From the IMG/VR virus record IMGVR_UViG_3300008966_000005, positions 1 to 27,252 of that record: a stretch of 27,252 nucleotides of DNA; one strand, written 5' to 3'. Shown piece after piece: positions 1 through 7,777 of this stretch (the stretch's first letter is position 1; each line of letters starts with the position of its first letter). Made by a program: the position numbers and the translations under genes. The notes below the pieces were generated by a model. It made no database searches. It saw only the letters and a program-made list of their open reading frames with translations, and was not told the DNA's origin. Origin of the DNA: a virus.

Positions 1-2
1 AG

Positions 3-467
3 CTGCTCGATGCCGAGGCACTGTTCATCGAGCGAGGCTTCGAGGGAGCCATGCTGCGCGCGACGCTCGGCCCGTACAAATTCGGCCGCTCCACGCTGAA
101 CGAGGGCTCGCTGCTGAAGCTCAAGCGATTCCTTGACGGCGAGGCTGTCGTGCTGCGCGCCGAGGAGCTCATGCGCAATCACAACGACAGGAAGCTCGAC
201 GAGCTCGGCCGCATGAAGCGCTCCTCGCACAAGGACGGGAAGGTGCCGGCTGGCGTGCTCGGCGCGCTGCACGTTCAGGACGTCAAGACCGGCGTGCAGT
301 TCGCCATCGGCAGCGGGTTCGACGACGCCGACCGCGAGGTGTACTGGCAGCACCGCAAGAAGCTCGTCGGCCGCGTCGTGAAATACCGCTACTTCCCGTC
401 GGGCTCCAAGGAGAAGCCGCGATTCCCGACGTTCCTTGGCTGGCGTGATCCGAGGGACATGTCATGA
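3..467 (+). CDS. ATP-dependent DNA ligase, C-terminal part (5' end outside window)
   Basis: The reading frame is already open at the first base, so the ATG at 51 is internal and the gene begins before the window. What remains is the end of the nucleotidyltransferase domain and the OB-fold domain. The segment GFEGAMLR matches ligase motif IV (EGxM/L), and LLKLKRF about 20 residues later matches motif V, whose lysines contact the AMP. The tail RFPTFLGWRD is typical of phage ligases. The enzyme would seal nicks during replication and repair, using ATP to form a lysyl-AMP intermediate; the adenylated lysine (motif I) is not in the window. It heads a + strand replication block, and its stop codon overlaps the start of the next gene (ATGA at 464-467). 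The family assignment is confident. Confidence 0.9.
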   Translation: MLDAEALFIERGFEGAMLRATLGPYKFGRSTLNEGSLLKLKRFLDGEAVVLRAEELMRNHNDRKLDELGRMKRSSHKDGKVPAGVLGALHVQDVKTGVQFAIGSGFDDADREVYWQHRKKLVGRVVKYRYFPSGSKEKPRFPTFLGWRDPRDMS

Positions 468-712
468 GCGACGACATCAAGACTGGCGAAGGCAAGTTCG
501 ACTCGCGGAAGTACCGCATCGCGCTGATCTACCCGACGCTCGGCGCTGCGTTGGAGATGGCGAACCACCTGAGCGAGAACATGCTCTGGCTCCTCATCGC
601 GCTGTCATTCATCTACATGCTCGGGAACGTGGGCGCGGCGGCACTCGTCGCGATCCGCGGTGGCCAGCTCAACATCACCGGAGTCAAGTCCAATGCCACG
701 CAAGACAAGTGA
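464..712 (+). CDS. Small single-pass membrane protein, unknown function
   Basis: This 82-residue protein has a polar N-terminus and one clear hydrophobic stretch at about residues 40-64 (LWLLIALSFIYMLG... to LVAI), followed by a short polar tail. I do not recognise a family. The start is supported by GAGGG at 452-456, seven bases before the ATG, and by the ATGA overlap with the ligase stop. The next gene starts inside its last 20 bases, so the three genes are probably co-translated. A single membrane helix with no signal-peptidase site suggests an inner-membrane protein. An early host-takeover or exclusion role is possible, but nothing in the sequence shows it. Confidence 0.6.
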   Translation: MSDDIKTGEGKFDSRKYRIALIYPTLGAALEMANHLSENMLWLLIALSFIYMLGNVGAAALVAIRGGQLNITGVKSNATQDK

Positions 713-1097
713 GAAGAAGGTCACGCTGCCGAAGACGCTCGGCGCGTGCGCAGACATGCTCTACAAGCTCCGCGATCAGCGATACGCACTGCGCGCGCAG
801 ATCGAGGAGCTGGAAGAGCAAGAGTCCGCGATCAAGGACCACCTGATCAAGAACCTGCCGAAGTCGCAGTCGAAAGGCATCTCCGGCAAGGTCGCGAACG
901 TCAAGGTGGAGTCGCGCGACGAGCCCGTCGTGCAGGACTGGGACAAGTTCTACGCGAACCTGAAGAAGAAGGGCGAGTTCGACCTGCTCAATCGCGCGCT
1001 CAACAAGAGAGCGGTGAAGGAGCGGTGGGAAGACGGCAAGACGGTGCCGGGAGTGGGAACGTTCAAGGTCACCACCGTCTCGGTGACGAAGCTCTAG
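693..1097 (+). CDS. Hypothetical protein with N-terminal coiled coil
   Basis: This 134-residue protein has a charged, heptad-like helix at about residues 15-50 (LYKLRDQRYALRAQIEELEEQE), followed by a basic, compact C-terminal part ending in PGVGTFKVTTVSVTKL. The ATG at 693 is chosen over the in-frame codon at 660 because GGAG at 680-683 lies nine bases upstream and because this gives a short overlap with the preceding gene (stop at 712). The arrangement resembles small phage proteins found beside single-strand binding and recombination genes, such as Gp157- or Gam-like coiled-coil proteins, but I see no motif that decides this. It sits directly before the cysteine-rich DNA-binding candidate at 1138. 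Confidence 0.65.
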   Translation: MPRKTSEKKVTLPKTLGACADMLYKLRDQRYALRAQIEELEEQESAIKDHLIKNLPKSQSKGISGKVANVKVESRDEPVVQDWDKFYANLKKKGEFDLLNRALNKRAVKERWEDGKTVPGVGTFKVTTVSVTKL

Positions 1098-1137
1098 AGC
1101 ACAACGGCTTGATCAGCCATCAACTGAGGAAATGAAC

Positions 1138-1962
1138 ATGGCAGCGAAGAAGAGCGTCCCCGCGAAGGCGGGCAAGAAGACCGGGACCGCGATGGTCGCG
1201 TGGAAGGAAGAGCTGGCTCGGCAGGCGAAGGTCGCCGCCGAGATCGAGTCGAGCGTCAGCACCGGTGGTTCGTACTTCAGCACGAGCGGTGGCCAGCTCA
1301 AGTTCAACGGCGCGGACATCCCCGGCAACCGCATGAACGTCGTGATCCTCGCGCACGTCATCGAGAACGCGCTGTACACCGACCGATACGACCCGAACAA
1401 CCCGACCTCGCCGGCCTGCTTCGCGCTCGGCACGAACGAGAGCGAGATGGGTCCGCACGAGAAGTCCACCGATCCGCAGCACGACGCGTGCAAGGGATGC
1501 CCGATGAACGAGTTCGGCTCCGCCGACACCGGGCGCGGGAAAGCCTGCAAGAACACGCGACGCCTCGCGCTCGTGCCCGAGGACTCGCTCGACGACATCG
1601 AGTCGGCCGAGGTGGCGTTCATCAAGGTGCCGCCGACCAGCGTGAAGAACTGGGCGACCTTCGTCAAGAAGGTGGCGGACACGCTGGACATGCCGCCGCT
1701 CGGCGTGCTCACCGAGATCAGCCTGTCTCCCGACGCGAAGCATCAGTTCCACATGAACTTCAAGATCGTGAACGAGCTGGATGACGGCGACGTGGTGGCC
1801 GCGCTGCTGGAGAAGCAGAAGGAGGTCATGACGCCGCTCATGGCACCGTACGAGCCGCGCGAGGAAGAGGAAGCTCCGCGTCGCACGGGTCCGCAGGCGC
1901 GCGGCGTCAAGAAGCCGGCGGCGAAGGCGGCGGCGAAGGCTGGTGGCAAGTACCGCCGCTGA
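1138..1962 (+). CDS. Cysteine-rich phage replication protein, possible ssDNA-binding protein
   Basis: This 274-residue protein has a Lys/Ala-rich N-terminus and an equally Lys/Ala-rich C-terminus (KKPAAKAAAKAGG). Between them lies a conserved core with a probable zinc-binding cluster: a Cys in PACFALG, then CKGCP, then GKACKN, with His residues in GPHEK and QHDAC. This core recurs in phages next to family A polymerase genes and is sometimes annotated as a single-strand DNA-binding protein; I recall the family but cannot confirm its function. The ATG at 1138 is preferred to the one at 1132 because GAGGA at 1126-1130 is seven bases from 1138 and only one base from 1132. A strong hairpin follows the stop. 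Functional confidence is moderate; gene confidence is high. Confidence 0.7.
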   Translation: MAAKKSVPAKAGKKTGTAMVAWKEELARQAKVAAEIESSVSTGGSYFSTSGGQLKFNGADIPGNRMNVVILAHVIENALYTDRYDPNNPTSPACFALGTNESEMGPHEKSTDPQHDACKGCPMNEFGSADTGRGKACKNTRRLALVPEDSLDDIESAEVAFIKVPPTSVKNWATFVKKVADTLDMPPLGVLTEISLSPDAKHQFHMNFKIVNELDDGDVVAALLEKQKEVMTPLMAPYEPREEEEAPRRTGPQARGVKKPAAKAAAKAGGKYRR

Positions 1963-1975
1963 TCGTTCATCAACC

Positions 1976-2002
1976 GAGCGCCCGGTACGTCACCGGGCGC
2001 TC
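1976..2002 (+). terminator. Perfect 11-bp hairpin between genes, weak terminator or processing site
   Basis: GAGCGCCCGGT (1976-1986) and its exact reverse complement (1992-2002) are separated by a 5-base loop. The stem is very GC-rich, but the following bases (CACTCTAG) are not a U tract, so it may be a leaky terminator or an mRNA-stabilising structure rather than a full stop. It lies between the stop of the cysteine-rich protein gene (1962) and the Shine-Dalgarno of the next gene (2009-2013). Confidence 0.6.
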
Positions 2003-2019
2003 CACTCTAGGAGCAGCAC

Positions 2020-2202
2020 ATGAAGAAGGTCAAGACGTGGCGTGACATCAACGCCGAGCTGGTCGATGCGAACGAACAGCGGTGCAAGGAGATGCTCGAC
2101 GAGGAACGCAACGGCGAGAACCGCCAGCTCTTCGTCATCCGCATCTACGGTCGCTACGCGAAGCTCCGCGCCGCGCGCGAACGCAAGGAAATGAGGATCT
2201 GA
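2020..2202 (+). CDS. Small basic hypothetical protein
   Basis: This 60-residue, highly charged protein looks mostly helical (KTWRDINAELVDANEQRCKEM... then RAARERKE). No family is recognised. The start is well supported by AGGAG at 2009-2013, six bases before the ATG. The stop is two bases before the polymerase start at 2205, and the polymerase ribosome-binding site lies within this gene's last codons, so translation is probably coupled. It is likely a small accessory protein of the replication block, but function cannot be read from the sequence. Confidence 0.65.
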   Translation: MKKVKTWRDINAELVDANEQRCKEMLDEERNGENRQLFVIRIYGRYAKLRAARERKEMRI

Positions 2203-2204
2203 CC

Positions 2205-4082
2205 ATGCGCGCGCCGAGCGACGTAGTCACGATCGACTTCGAGACCGACGCCATCGAGCGTCGGCCGAAGTATCCGCCGCGCCCGGTCGGCGTGTCCATC
2301 ATCTATCCCGGCAAGAAGCCGGTCTATCGCGCATGGGCTCACCCGGAAGGGAACAACACTGACTTCGCCACGGTGAAGCGCGAGCTGCGCGACATCGACC
2401 GCAGCGGCGCGCCGGTTCTGTTCCACAACGCGAAGTTCGACGTCGACGTGGCGCAGACGCACTGCGGCATGAAGCTCAGCGACTGGCGGCGCATCCACGA
2501 CACGATGTACCTGCTCTTCTTGGACGACCCGCACTCCAAGACGCTGTCGTTGAAGCCTTCCGCTGAGCGCCTGCTCGGCATGGTGCCGGCGGAGCGCGAC
2601 GCTGTCAGCGAGTGGCTCGTGCAGCAACGCATCATTCGCAGGAACCAGAAGGACGCCGGTGCGTACATCTCGCTCGCTCCCGGTGACCTGGTCGGTGAAT
2701 ACGCGAACGGTGACACGCTACGCACGCTCAAGCTCTTCAAGATGCTGTTCCCGCAGATCACGGCGAACGGCATGGGCGCAGCGTACGACCGCGAGCGTGA
2801 GCTCATGCCGATCCTGCTCGAGAACGAGCGTCGCGGCGTTCGCATCGACGTGGCTCTTCTCGAGCACGACATCGGCGTGTACCGGAAGGCGATGCAGGTC
2901 GTTGAGCAGTGGCTCCGCAAGGAACTCACGCGGCTGGGAGCCAGTGCCAGCGACCTGAACTTCGACAGCGACCGCGACGTCGCCGCCGCGCTGCGCGACT
3001 CGGGCGTCGTGACCGACTTCGTGCAGACCGCTACCGGTCAGGACTCAGTATCCAAGAAGAACCTGACTCCCGGCATGTTCAACGACGCTCGCATCGCGTC
3101 GGCGCTCGGCTATCGCAATCGCCTGTTCACCTGCCTCGGCACGTTCATGGAGCCGTGGCTCGCGATGGCCAGTGCCAACGGAGGCTTCATCCACACGAAC
3201 TGGAATCAGGTTCGGCAGATGAGCGACAGCGGCAGCGGTGCCGGCGCGCGTACCGGGCGCATGTCGTGCAGCCCGAACTTCATGAACATTCCGAAGTCGT
3301 TCGAGGACAAGGGAGACGGGTACGTGCATCCGCGACACCTGCGCGCGCTGCCGGAGCTGCCTCGCATTCGGAAGTACGTGCTCGCCGACGATCATCGCTC
3401 GGTGTTCCTGCACCGCGATTTCAATCAGCAGGAGCTGCGCATCCTCGGTCACTACGAGGACGGTCGCTTGATGGAGGCATACCAGCAGCAGCCGCGCCTC
3501 GACGTCCACGACTTCGTTCGCGATCTCATCAAGGACGTGGCGAACGTTACGCTGGAGCGCCGCGCCGTCAAGATCCTGAACTTCGGCATGATCTACGGCA
3601 TGGGCGCGGGCGCGCTCGCCGCCGGCCTCGGCTGCTCGGTGCAAGAAGCACGCGAGATTCGTGGTCTGCACCAGAAGGCGCTGCCCGACGTGAAGCGTCT
3701 CGAGGAGAGCATCAAGCGCGGCGCGAAGGCCGATCAGCCGATCAGGACGTGGGGCGGACGCGTGTACTACACCGAGCCGCCGATCATGCACAATGGTCGT
3801 ATGCTCCACTTCGAATACAAGCTCCTGAACTACCTGATTCAGGGAAGTGCGGCGGACTGCACGAAGCAGGCTGTCATCAACTACCATCACGCGCGCAAGG
3901 AAGGCAGGTTCCTCGTGACGGTCCACGACGAAATCAACATCAGCGCGCCGACGAAAGCGCACAAGTCCGAGATGCGTATTCTGCGCGAAGCGATGTGCGA
4001 CGTCGACTTCGATGTTCCCATGGCCAGCGACGGCAAGTTCGGGCCGTCGTGGGGCTCCCTGAGCAAGTTCGAGGAGAAGTGA
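2205..4082 (+). CDS. DNA polymerase, family A, with 3'-5' exonuclease domain
   Basis: This is the phage replicative DNA polymerase (625 residues), with an N-terminal proofreading domain and a C-terminal Pol I-type polymerase domain. Exonuclease residues are present: D11 and E13 (IDFETD), D79 (HNAKFD), Y166 and D170 (YANGD). Polymerase motif A is at D405 (RDFNQQELR). Motif B has R452, K456 and F460 (RRAVKILNFG), and motif C is H574-D575-E576 (TVHDE). All catalytic residues look intact. F460 corresponds to E. coli Pol I Phe762, as opposed to the Tyr of T7 polymerase. The start at 2205 is chosen because GAGG lies about eight bases upstream and the previous gene stops at 2202; the longer in-frame extension back to 2082 would overlap that gene. 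There is no 5'-3' exonuclease domain. If the phage DNA is modified, this enzyme must accept the modified template. Confidence 0.95.
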   Translation: MRAPSDVVTIDFETDAIERRPKYPPRPVGVSIIYPGKKPVYRAWAHPEGNNTDFATVKRELRDIDRSGAPVLFHNAKFDVDVAQTHCGMKLSDWRRIHDTMYLLFLDDPHSKTLSLKPSAERLLGMVPAERDAVSEWLVQQRIIRRNQKDAGAYISLAPGDLVGEYANGDTLRTLKLFKMLFPQITANGMGAAYDRERELMPILLENERRGVRIDVALLEHDIGVYRKAMQVVEQWLRKELTRLGASASDLNFDSDRDVAAALRDSGVVTDFVQTATGQDSVSKKNLTPGMFNDARIASALGYRNRLFTCLGTFMEPWLAMASANGGFIHTNWNQVRQMSDSGSGAGARTGRMSCSPNFMNIPKSFEDKGDGYVHPRHLRALPELPRIRKYVLADDHRSVFLHRDFNQQELRILGHYEDGRLMEAYQQQPRLDVHDFVRDLIKDVANVTLERRAVKILNFGMIYGMGAGALAAGLGCSVQEAREIRGLHQKALPDVKRLEESIKRGAKADQPIRTWGGRVYYTEPPIMHNGRMLHFEYKLLNYLIQGSAADCTKQAVINYHHARKEGRFLVTVHDEINISAPTKAHKSEMRILREAMCDVDFDVPMASDGKFGPSWGSLSKFEEK

Positions 4083-4083
4083 G

Positions 4084-4767
4084 ATGCCTTCCACCTTCAC
4101 GTCGTGGTCGTTCAGCCGATACAGTGACTGGGCTCGCTGCCCGCTGTTCGCGAAGCTCAAGCATCTGGACAAGATGCCGACCAGCGCGAGCCCCGCCATG
4201 GCGCGCGGCGGCGAGATCGCCAAGCTCGGCGAGAACTTCCTCAAGGGAGCGCTGCGTACGCTGCCGGCGGAACTCAAGCCGCTAGGCGAGGACTTCAAGT
4301 TCCTGAAGAAGCAGAAGACCAAGTTCGTCGAGGAGCAGTGGGGATTCGACCGCGAATGGCTCCCGGTGGCGTGGAACGACTGGGATCGTTGCTGGCTCCG
4401 CGTGAAGGTGGACGTCGGCTACGTGGATGGCCACGTCGTTCACATCCGCGACGCCAAGACCGGCAAGATGCGCGAGGAGAAGAACGAGGAGTACCTGCTC
4501 CAGCTCGACCTGTACGTCGCAGCCGGTGCCACGCAGTTCCCCGACGCGAAGCAGTTCACTTCTCAGCTCCTGTACACCGACATGGGAGTTCGCTTCCCGG
4601 AGAAGGCACCGGTCACCGTGTCGCGCGCGGCGGCGCTCAAGCGACAGGCCGAGTGGAACAAGCGCGTGAAGCCGATGTTCAACGACCGCAAGTTCGTGGC
4701 GCGTCCCGGCTTCTACTGTCGGTGGTGCGACTTCAGCAAGTCCAAGGGTGGACCGTGCAAGTACTGA
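4084..4767 (+). CDS. Cas4/RecB-like PD-(D/E)XK nuclease with 4Fe-4S cysteines
   Basis: This 227-residue protein is a single-domain exonuclease of the PD-(D/E)XK superfamily. The nuclease core is visible as VDVGYVDG, then IRDAKTGK (the D...(D/E)xK part), then LLQLDLY, the Q-x(3)-Y motif of RecB/Cas4 nucleases. One cysteine near the N-terminus (C19, in WARCPLF) and three near the C-terminus (C212, C215, C225, in CRWC...PCKY) form the usual 4Fe-4S clamp of Cas4, AddB and Dna2. It probably processes DNA ends for recombination or replication. GGAG overlapping the end of the polymerase gene gives a good ribosome-binding site. Phage Cas4-like nucleases are often found beside polymerase and helicase genes. 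There is no CRISPR array here. Confidence 0.85.
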   Translation: MPSTFTSWSFSRYSDWARCPLFAKLKHLDKMPTSASPAMARGGEIAKLGENFLKGALRTLPAELKPLGEDFKFLKKQKTKFVEEQWGFDREWLPVAWNDWDRCWLRVKVDVGYVDGHVVHIRDAKTGKMREEKNEEYLLQLDLYVAAGATQFPDAKQFTSQLLYTDMGVRFPEKAPVTVSRAAALKRQAEWNKRVKPMFNDRKFVARPGFYCRWCDFSKSKGGPCKY

Positions 4768-4768
4768 C

Positions 4769-5122
4769 ATGAGCATCAGCGAGAAGCGACACGTAGAGAA
4801 CCCGTGCGTCAAGGAGGCGAAGAACCTCGGCGTGCGGGTCCTGAAGCTCAACACGATGGGGAACCGCTCGTGGCCTGACCGGTGCTTCTGGATTCCTGGC
4901 GGGAAGCCGCTGATCATCGAGTTCAAGAAGCCGGGCGAGAAGCCGACTCCGTTGCAGCGAGACACCATCGACTACCTCATTCGCATCGGATACGACGTCC
5001 ATGTCATCGACACGAAAGAACAAGGCATCGCGCTCATCCGGGATCGACTGGCTGCCGCGCGCGTACATGAAGCGAGCGGTGAAGTGGCTCGTGGAGCACG
5101 CCGCCGCAGGACTGTTCCTTGA
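4769..5122 (+). CDS. VRR-NUC domain nuclease
   Basis: This 117-residue stand-alone VRR-NUC protein belongs to the PD-(D/E)XK class often linked to Holliday-junction or flap cleavage. Visible motif residues are E10, D37 (WPDR), E51 and K53 (IIEFKKPG) and Q63 (PLQ), followed by a helix and GYDVHVID. Phages commonly carry this gene directly before an SNF2-type helicase, as here. The ATG at 4769 follows the previous stop by one base; its Shine-Dalgarno is weak, and an in-frame GTG at 4748 is an alternative. The last 40 residues (basic, RGARRRR) are read from DNA that also codes for the start of the helicase in another frame, an unusually long overlap (5001-5122). Confidence 0.85.
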   Translation: MSISEKRHVENPCVKEAKNLGVRVLKLNTMGNRSWPDRCFWIPGGKPLIIEFKKPGEKPTPLQRDTIDYLIRIGYDVHVIDTKEQGIALIRDRLAAARVHEASGEVARGARRRRTVP

Positions 5123-6449
5123 TCCGGGTCTCGGCAAGACCAGCATCACGCTCGCGGCCATCACCATGTTGAAGGAGGCCGGCGTGCTCGATCGCGTGCT
5201 CGTGGTCGCGCCGCTGCGCGTCTGCTATCTGGTATGGCCGGCGGAGATGGAGAAGTGGAACGATTTCTCGCACCTGCGTTGCGCAGTGCTGCACGGCAAG
5301 GACAAGACCGAGGCGATGCTGCGCCGTAGAGACGTCGACGTCTTCTTGATCAACCCGGAGGGTCTCGAGTGGCTCTTGACGAAGAGCCGTTGGAAGGCGC
5401 TCGGCGTGGACACGCTCGTGCTCGACGAGAGCTCGAAGTTCAAGAACTCGAAGACGCAGCGGTTCAAGAAGCTGAAACCGTACCTGACTCGGTTTCGCCG
5501 CCGCTGGATTCTCACGGGTACGCCGGCTTCCAACGGTCTACTGGACTTGTTCGGGCAGGTCTACGTCATGGACACCGGGCGCGCGCTCGGCCGGTTCATC
5601 ACGCACTATCGCAACAAGTTCTTCGATCGCACCGGGTTCGGTGGATTTTCGTGGCGCGTGCGCGAGGGCGCTGAGGAGGAGATCTACGCCGCGCTGCGAC
5701 CGTACGTGCTGCGCCTGAGCGCGGAGGAGTACCTGACGCTTCCCGCGCTCACGACGATCAACATCAAGGTGCAGCTCCCCGAGAAGGCTCGCCGCGTGTA
5801 CGACGAAATGGAGGCGGACTTGTTCAGCATCGTCAGCGGCGACAGAACGCTGCGCGCGCCGAACGTGGCGTCGTCGGTGAACAAGTGCCGACAGATCGCG
5901 AACGGGTTCGCGTACTGGACCGACGACACCGACCCAGACGACACTCGCAAGCGAAAGATGGAGTCCGTAGACATCCACGACGCGAAGATCGAGGCAGTGC
6001 GCGAACTCGTCGACGAGCGCAACGGCAAGCCGACCATCGTCGTCTACGAGTTCGCCGAAGACCTGCGCAGGCTGCGCAAGGAGTTCGGCAAGGACGTTCC
6101 CACGCTGAGCGGCAACATGCGCCAAGTCGCGGAGGTCGAACGAGCGTGGAACGCGGGCGAGCTGCCGCTGCTGTTCTTGCAGCCGCAGAGCGCCGGCCAC
6201 GGGTTGAACTTGCAGAAGGCCGGCGATACGATGATCTGGCTGTCGCCGATCTGGGACTTCGAACTGTACGACCAGACCATCAAGCGAATCCATCGACAAG
6301 GGACCAAGCATCAGGCAATTTTCGTGTACCATGTTGTCGCCACCGACACCGTTGACGAGGCAGTCGTCGTGGCTCTGAAGAGAAAGCGTAACGTCCAGAA
6401 TCGGCTGTTCGACGCGTTGTCCACCTATCGCAGGAGTAAGGGAAAATGA
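5001..6449 (+). CDS. SNF2-type DNA helicase/ATPase
   Basis: This superfamily 2 helicase of SNF2/RAD54 type has about 482 residues. Counted from the ATG at 5001, Walker A is DPGLGKT (G45-K46-T47), motif II is D142-E143 (LDESS), motif III is LTGTP (171-175), and motif VI is QTIKRIHRQG (425-434, with R429 and R432). Motif V is seen as SAGHGLNLQ. It should be a double-strand DNA translocase used in replication, recombination or remodelling. The start is uncertain. ATG 5001 has no clear Shine-Dalgarno, and conserved sequence begins near residue 19; ATG 5067 would trim the N-terminal strand of domain 1. The gene overlaps the VRR-NUC gene by up to 122 bases and ends in an ATGA overlap with the glycosyltransferase gene. 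Confidence 0.9.
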   Translation: MSSTRKNKASRSSGIDWLPRAYMKRAVKWLVEHAAAGLFLDPGLGKTSITLAAITMLKEAGVLDRVLVVAPLRVCYLVWPAEMEKWNDFSHLRCAVLHGKDKTEAMLRRRDVDVFLINPEGLEWLLTKSRWKALGVDTLVLDESSKFKNSKTQRFKKLKPYLTRFRRRWILTGTPASNGLLDLFGQVYVMDTGRALGRFITHYRNKFFDRTGFGGFSWRVREGAEEEIYAALRPYVLRLSAEEYLTLPALTTINIKVQLPEKARRVYDEMEADLFSIVSGDRTLRAPNVASSVNKCRQIANGFAYWTDDTDPDDTRKRKMESVDIHDAKIEAVRELVDERNGKPTIVVYEFAEDLRRLRKEFGKDVPTLSGNMRQVAEVERAWNAGELPLLFLQPQSAGHGLNLQKAGDTMIWLSPIWDFELYDQTIKRIHRQGTKHQAIFVYHVVATDTVDEAVVVALKRKRNVQNRLFDALSTYRRSKGK

Positions 6450-7777
6450 AGAAGTTGAAAATCATGTTCGCGGTGCCGGAGGGCGAGGACATGGGCGGCA
6501 TCATCTCCTCAAGCGAGAACCTCATGGCCGGCTTCAAGGAGCTCGGCCATAGCGTGACGTTCGCGCGCGTTCGCAGCATCCCGTCGCTCGCGCACACTGG
6601 CCGTCCGGACCGCGAGAACATCCGCGAGGAAGACTGGTCGATCGGCGAGGGTAGCGGCTACGACTTCCATCCGGTGCAGGGATGGGCGGGACCGTACTAC
6701 TCCATGACGAACAGCGCGAGCGTGGACAAGTTCATCGCCGATGCGCAGCAGCACGACGTCGTCGTGTGGATCGCGATGTACGGGTTCGCGAACAACCGCA
6801 CCGAGGGGACCACCGACTGGACGCGGATGCTGACCGGCCACGGTGTTCCGCAAGTCGCGTTCAACCACGACGATCATCTGTGGACGCGTCAGGCGTGGAG
6901 CTGCGTCTTCGACGACTACGTCGCGGGATGGGCCGGCGTGCAGCACTGCTCGTTCGACTCGCTGAAAGGCATGAAGTCGCCGCGAGCGATGATCTCGCCG
7001 GGGCACGACATGTCGCGCCTCGTCAAGAACCCGCTGCCGCTCGGCAAGCGCGATCGCACGATGCTGAGCTTGCAGGTCGCGAAGTCGTGGAAGAAGGTGG
7101 ACAAGCTCGTCGCCGCCGTTCCGTACATCCGCGACGCGAAGGTCCTGCTCGGCGGCGACGGTATCGAGCTGCGGTACATGCGGAGCAAGGAGAAGTGCAA
7201 GCCTCGCTATCTCTGCACGCCGACGGTCGACCCCGACGCGACCGCGAAGATGCGCGGGAAGCGGATCTGGGACAACGCGACCGCGTCCAAGAACTTCGAG
7301 TACGTCGGCACCATGTCCGAGGAGCGCCGCGACCAGCTCATGCGCAAGACGACGCTGCTCGTGGACCTCTCCACGCGCGCGAACAGCGGCCAGCTCAACC
7401 GCGTGGTCGTCGAGTCGATGATGGCCGGTACCGTCGTGGTCGCCGTCCCCGACTTCCTGTCCGGCGTGCGCCGCGAGACACCGTTCGTGCCGGGTACGCA
7501 CTACCTGCCGATCGACAGCGGCGGCACTCCGCGTGAGATCGCGGAGACGCTGAACTCCTACATGAGCATGTCGCCGAAGGAGTTCCGCCGCATCCAGAGC
7601 AACGCGACCGAGCTGATCCAGCAGTACGACAGGAAGCTCGGCGCGCAGCACCTCATCGATCTGGCGCTGCGCCCGAGCAAGAAGGCGGGTATGGCGTACG
7701 CCAAGGGAGCGCCGAACGAAGAGCTGCTCGAGAAGGGTCGCAAGGACTTCGCCACCATGTTCGGAGAAATGCCGTGA
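6446..7777 (+). CDS. GT-B fold glycosyltransferase, GT4-like
   Basis: This 443-residue protein has the layout of a GT-B glycosyltransferase. The N-terminal Rossmann-like half starts MKKLKIMFAVPEGEDMGG and continues to a Gly-rich acceptor loop. The C-terminal donor-binding half contains FEYVGTMSEERR, LLVDLSTR, and NRVVVESMMAGTVVVAV, whose Glu is the usual contact for the nucleotide-sugar ribose. It would move a sugar from an NDP-sugar to an acceptor that the sequence does not identify. Its ATG overlaps the helicase stop (ATGA), and its stop overlaps the GTG of the radical SAM gene. Together with the thymidylate synthase homologue and hypermodification protein downstream, the best inference is glycosylation of a hydroxymethyl pyrimidine in phage DNA. 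Glycosylation of a host or virion surface molecule is the alternative. Confidence 0.8.
   Translation: MKKLKIMFAVPEGEDMGGIISSSENLMAGFKELGHSVTFARVRSIPSLAHTGRPDRENIREEDWSIGEGSGYDFHPVQGWAGPYYSMTNSASVDKFIADAQQHDVVVWIAMYGFANNRTEGTTDWTRMLTGHGVPQVAFNHDDHLWTRQAWSCVFDDYVAGWAGVQHCSFDSLKGMKSPRAMISPGHDMSRLVKNPLPLGKRDRTMLSLQVAKSWKKVDKLVAAVPYIRDAKVLLGGDGIELRYMRSKEKCKPRYLCTPTVDPDATAKMRGKRIWDNATASKNFEYVGTMSEERRDQLMRKTTLLVDLSTRANSGQLNRVVVESMMAGTVVVAVPDFLSGVRRETPFVPGTHYLPIDSGGTPREIAETLNSYMSMSPKEFRRIQSNATELIQQYDRKLGAQHLIDLALRPSKKAGMAYAKGAPNEELLEKGRKDFATMFGEMP

Noticed and set aside
3045-4322. 425-residue - strand frame across the polymerase and nuclease genes
   Set aside because: The overlapped + strand genes carry complete catalytic motifs; the - strand translation shows none.
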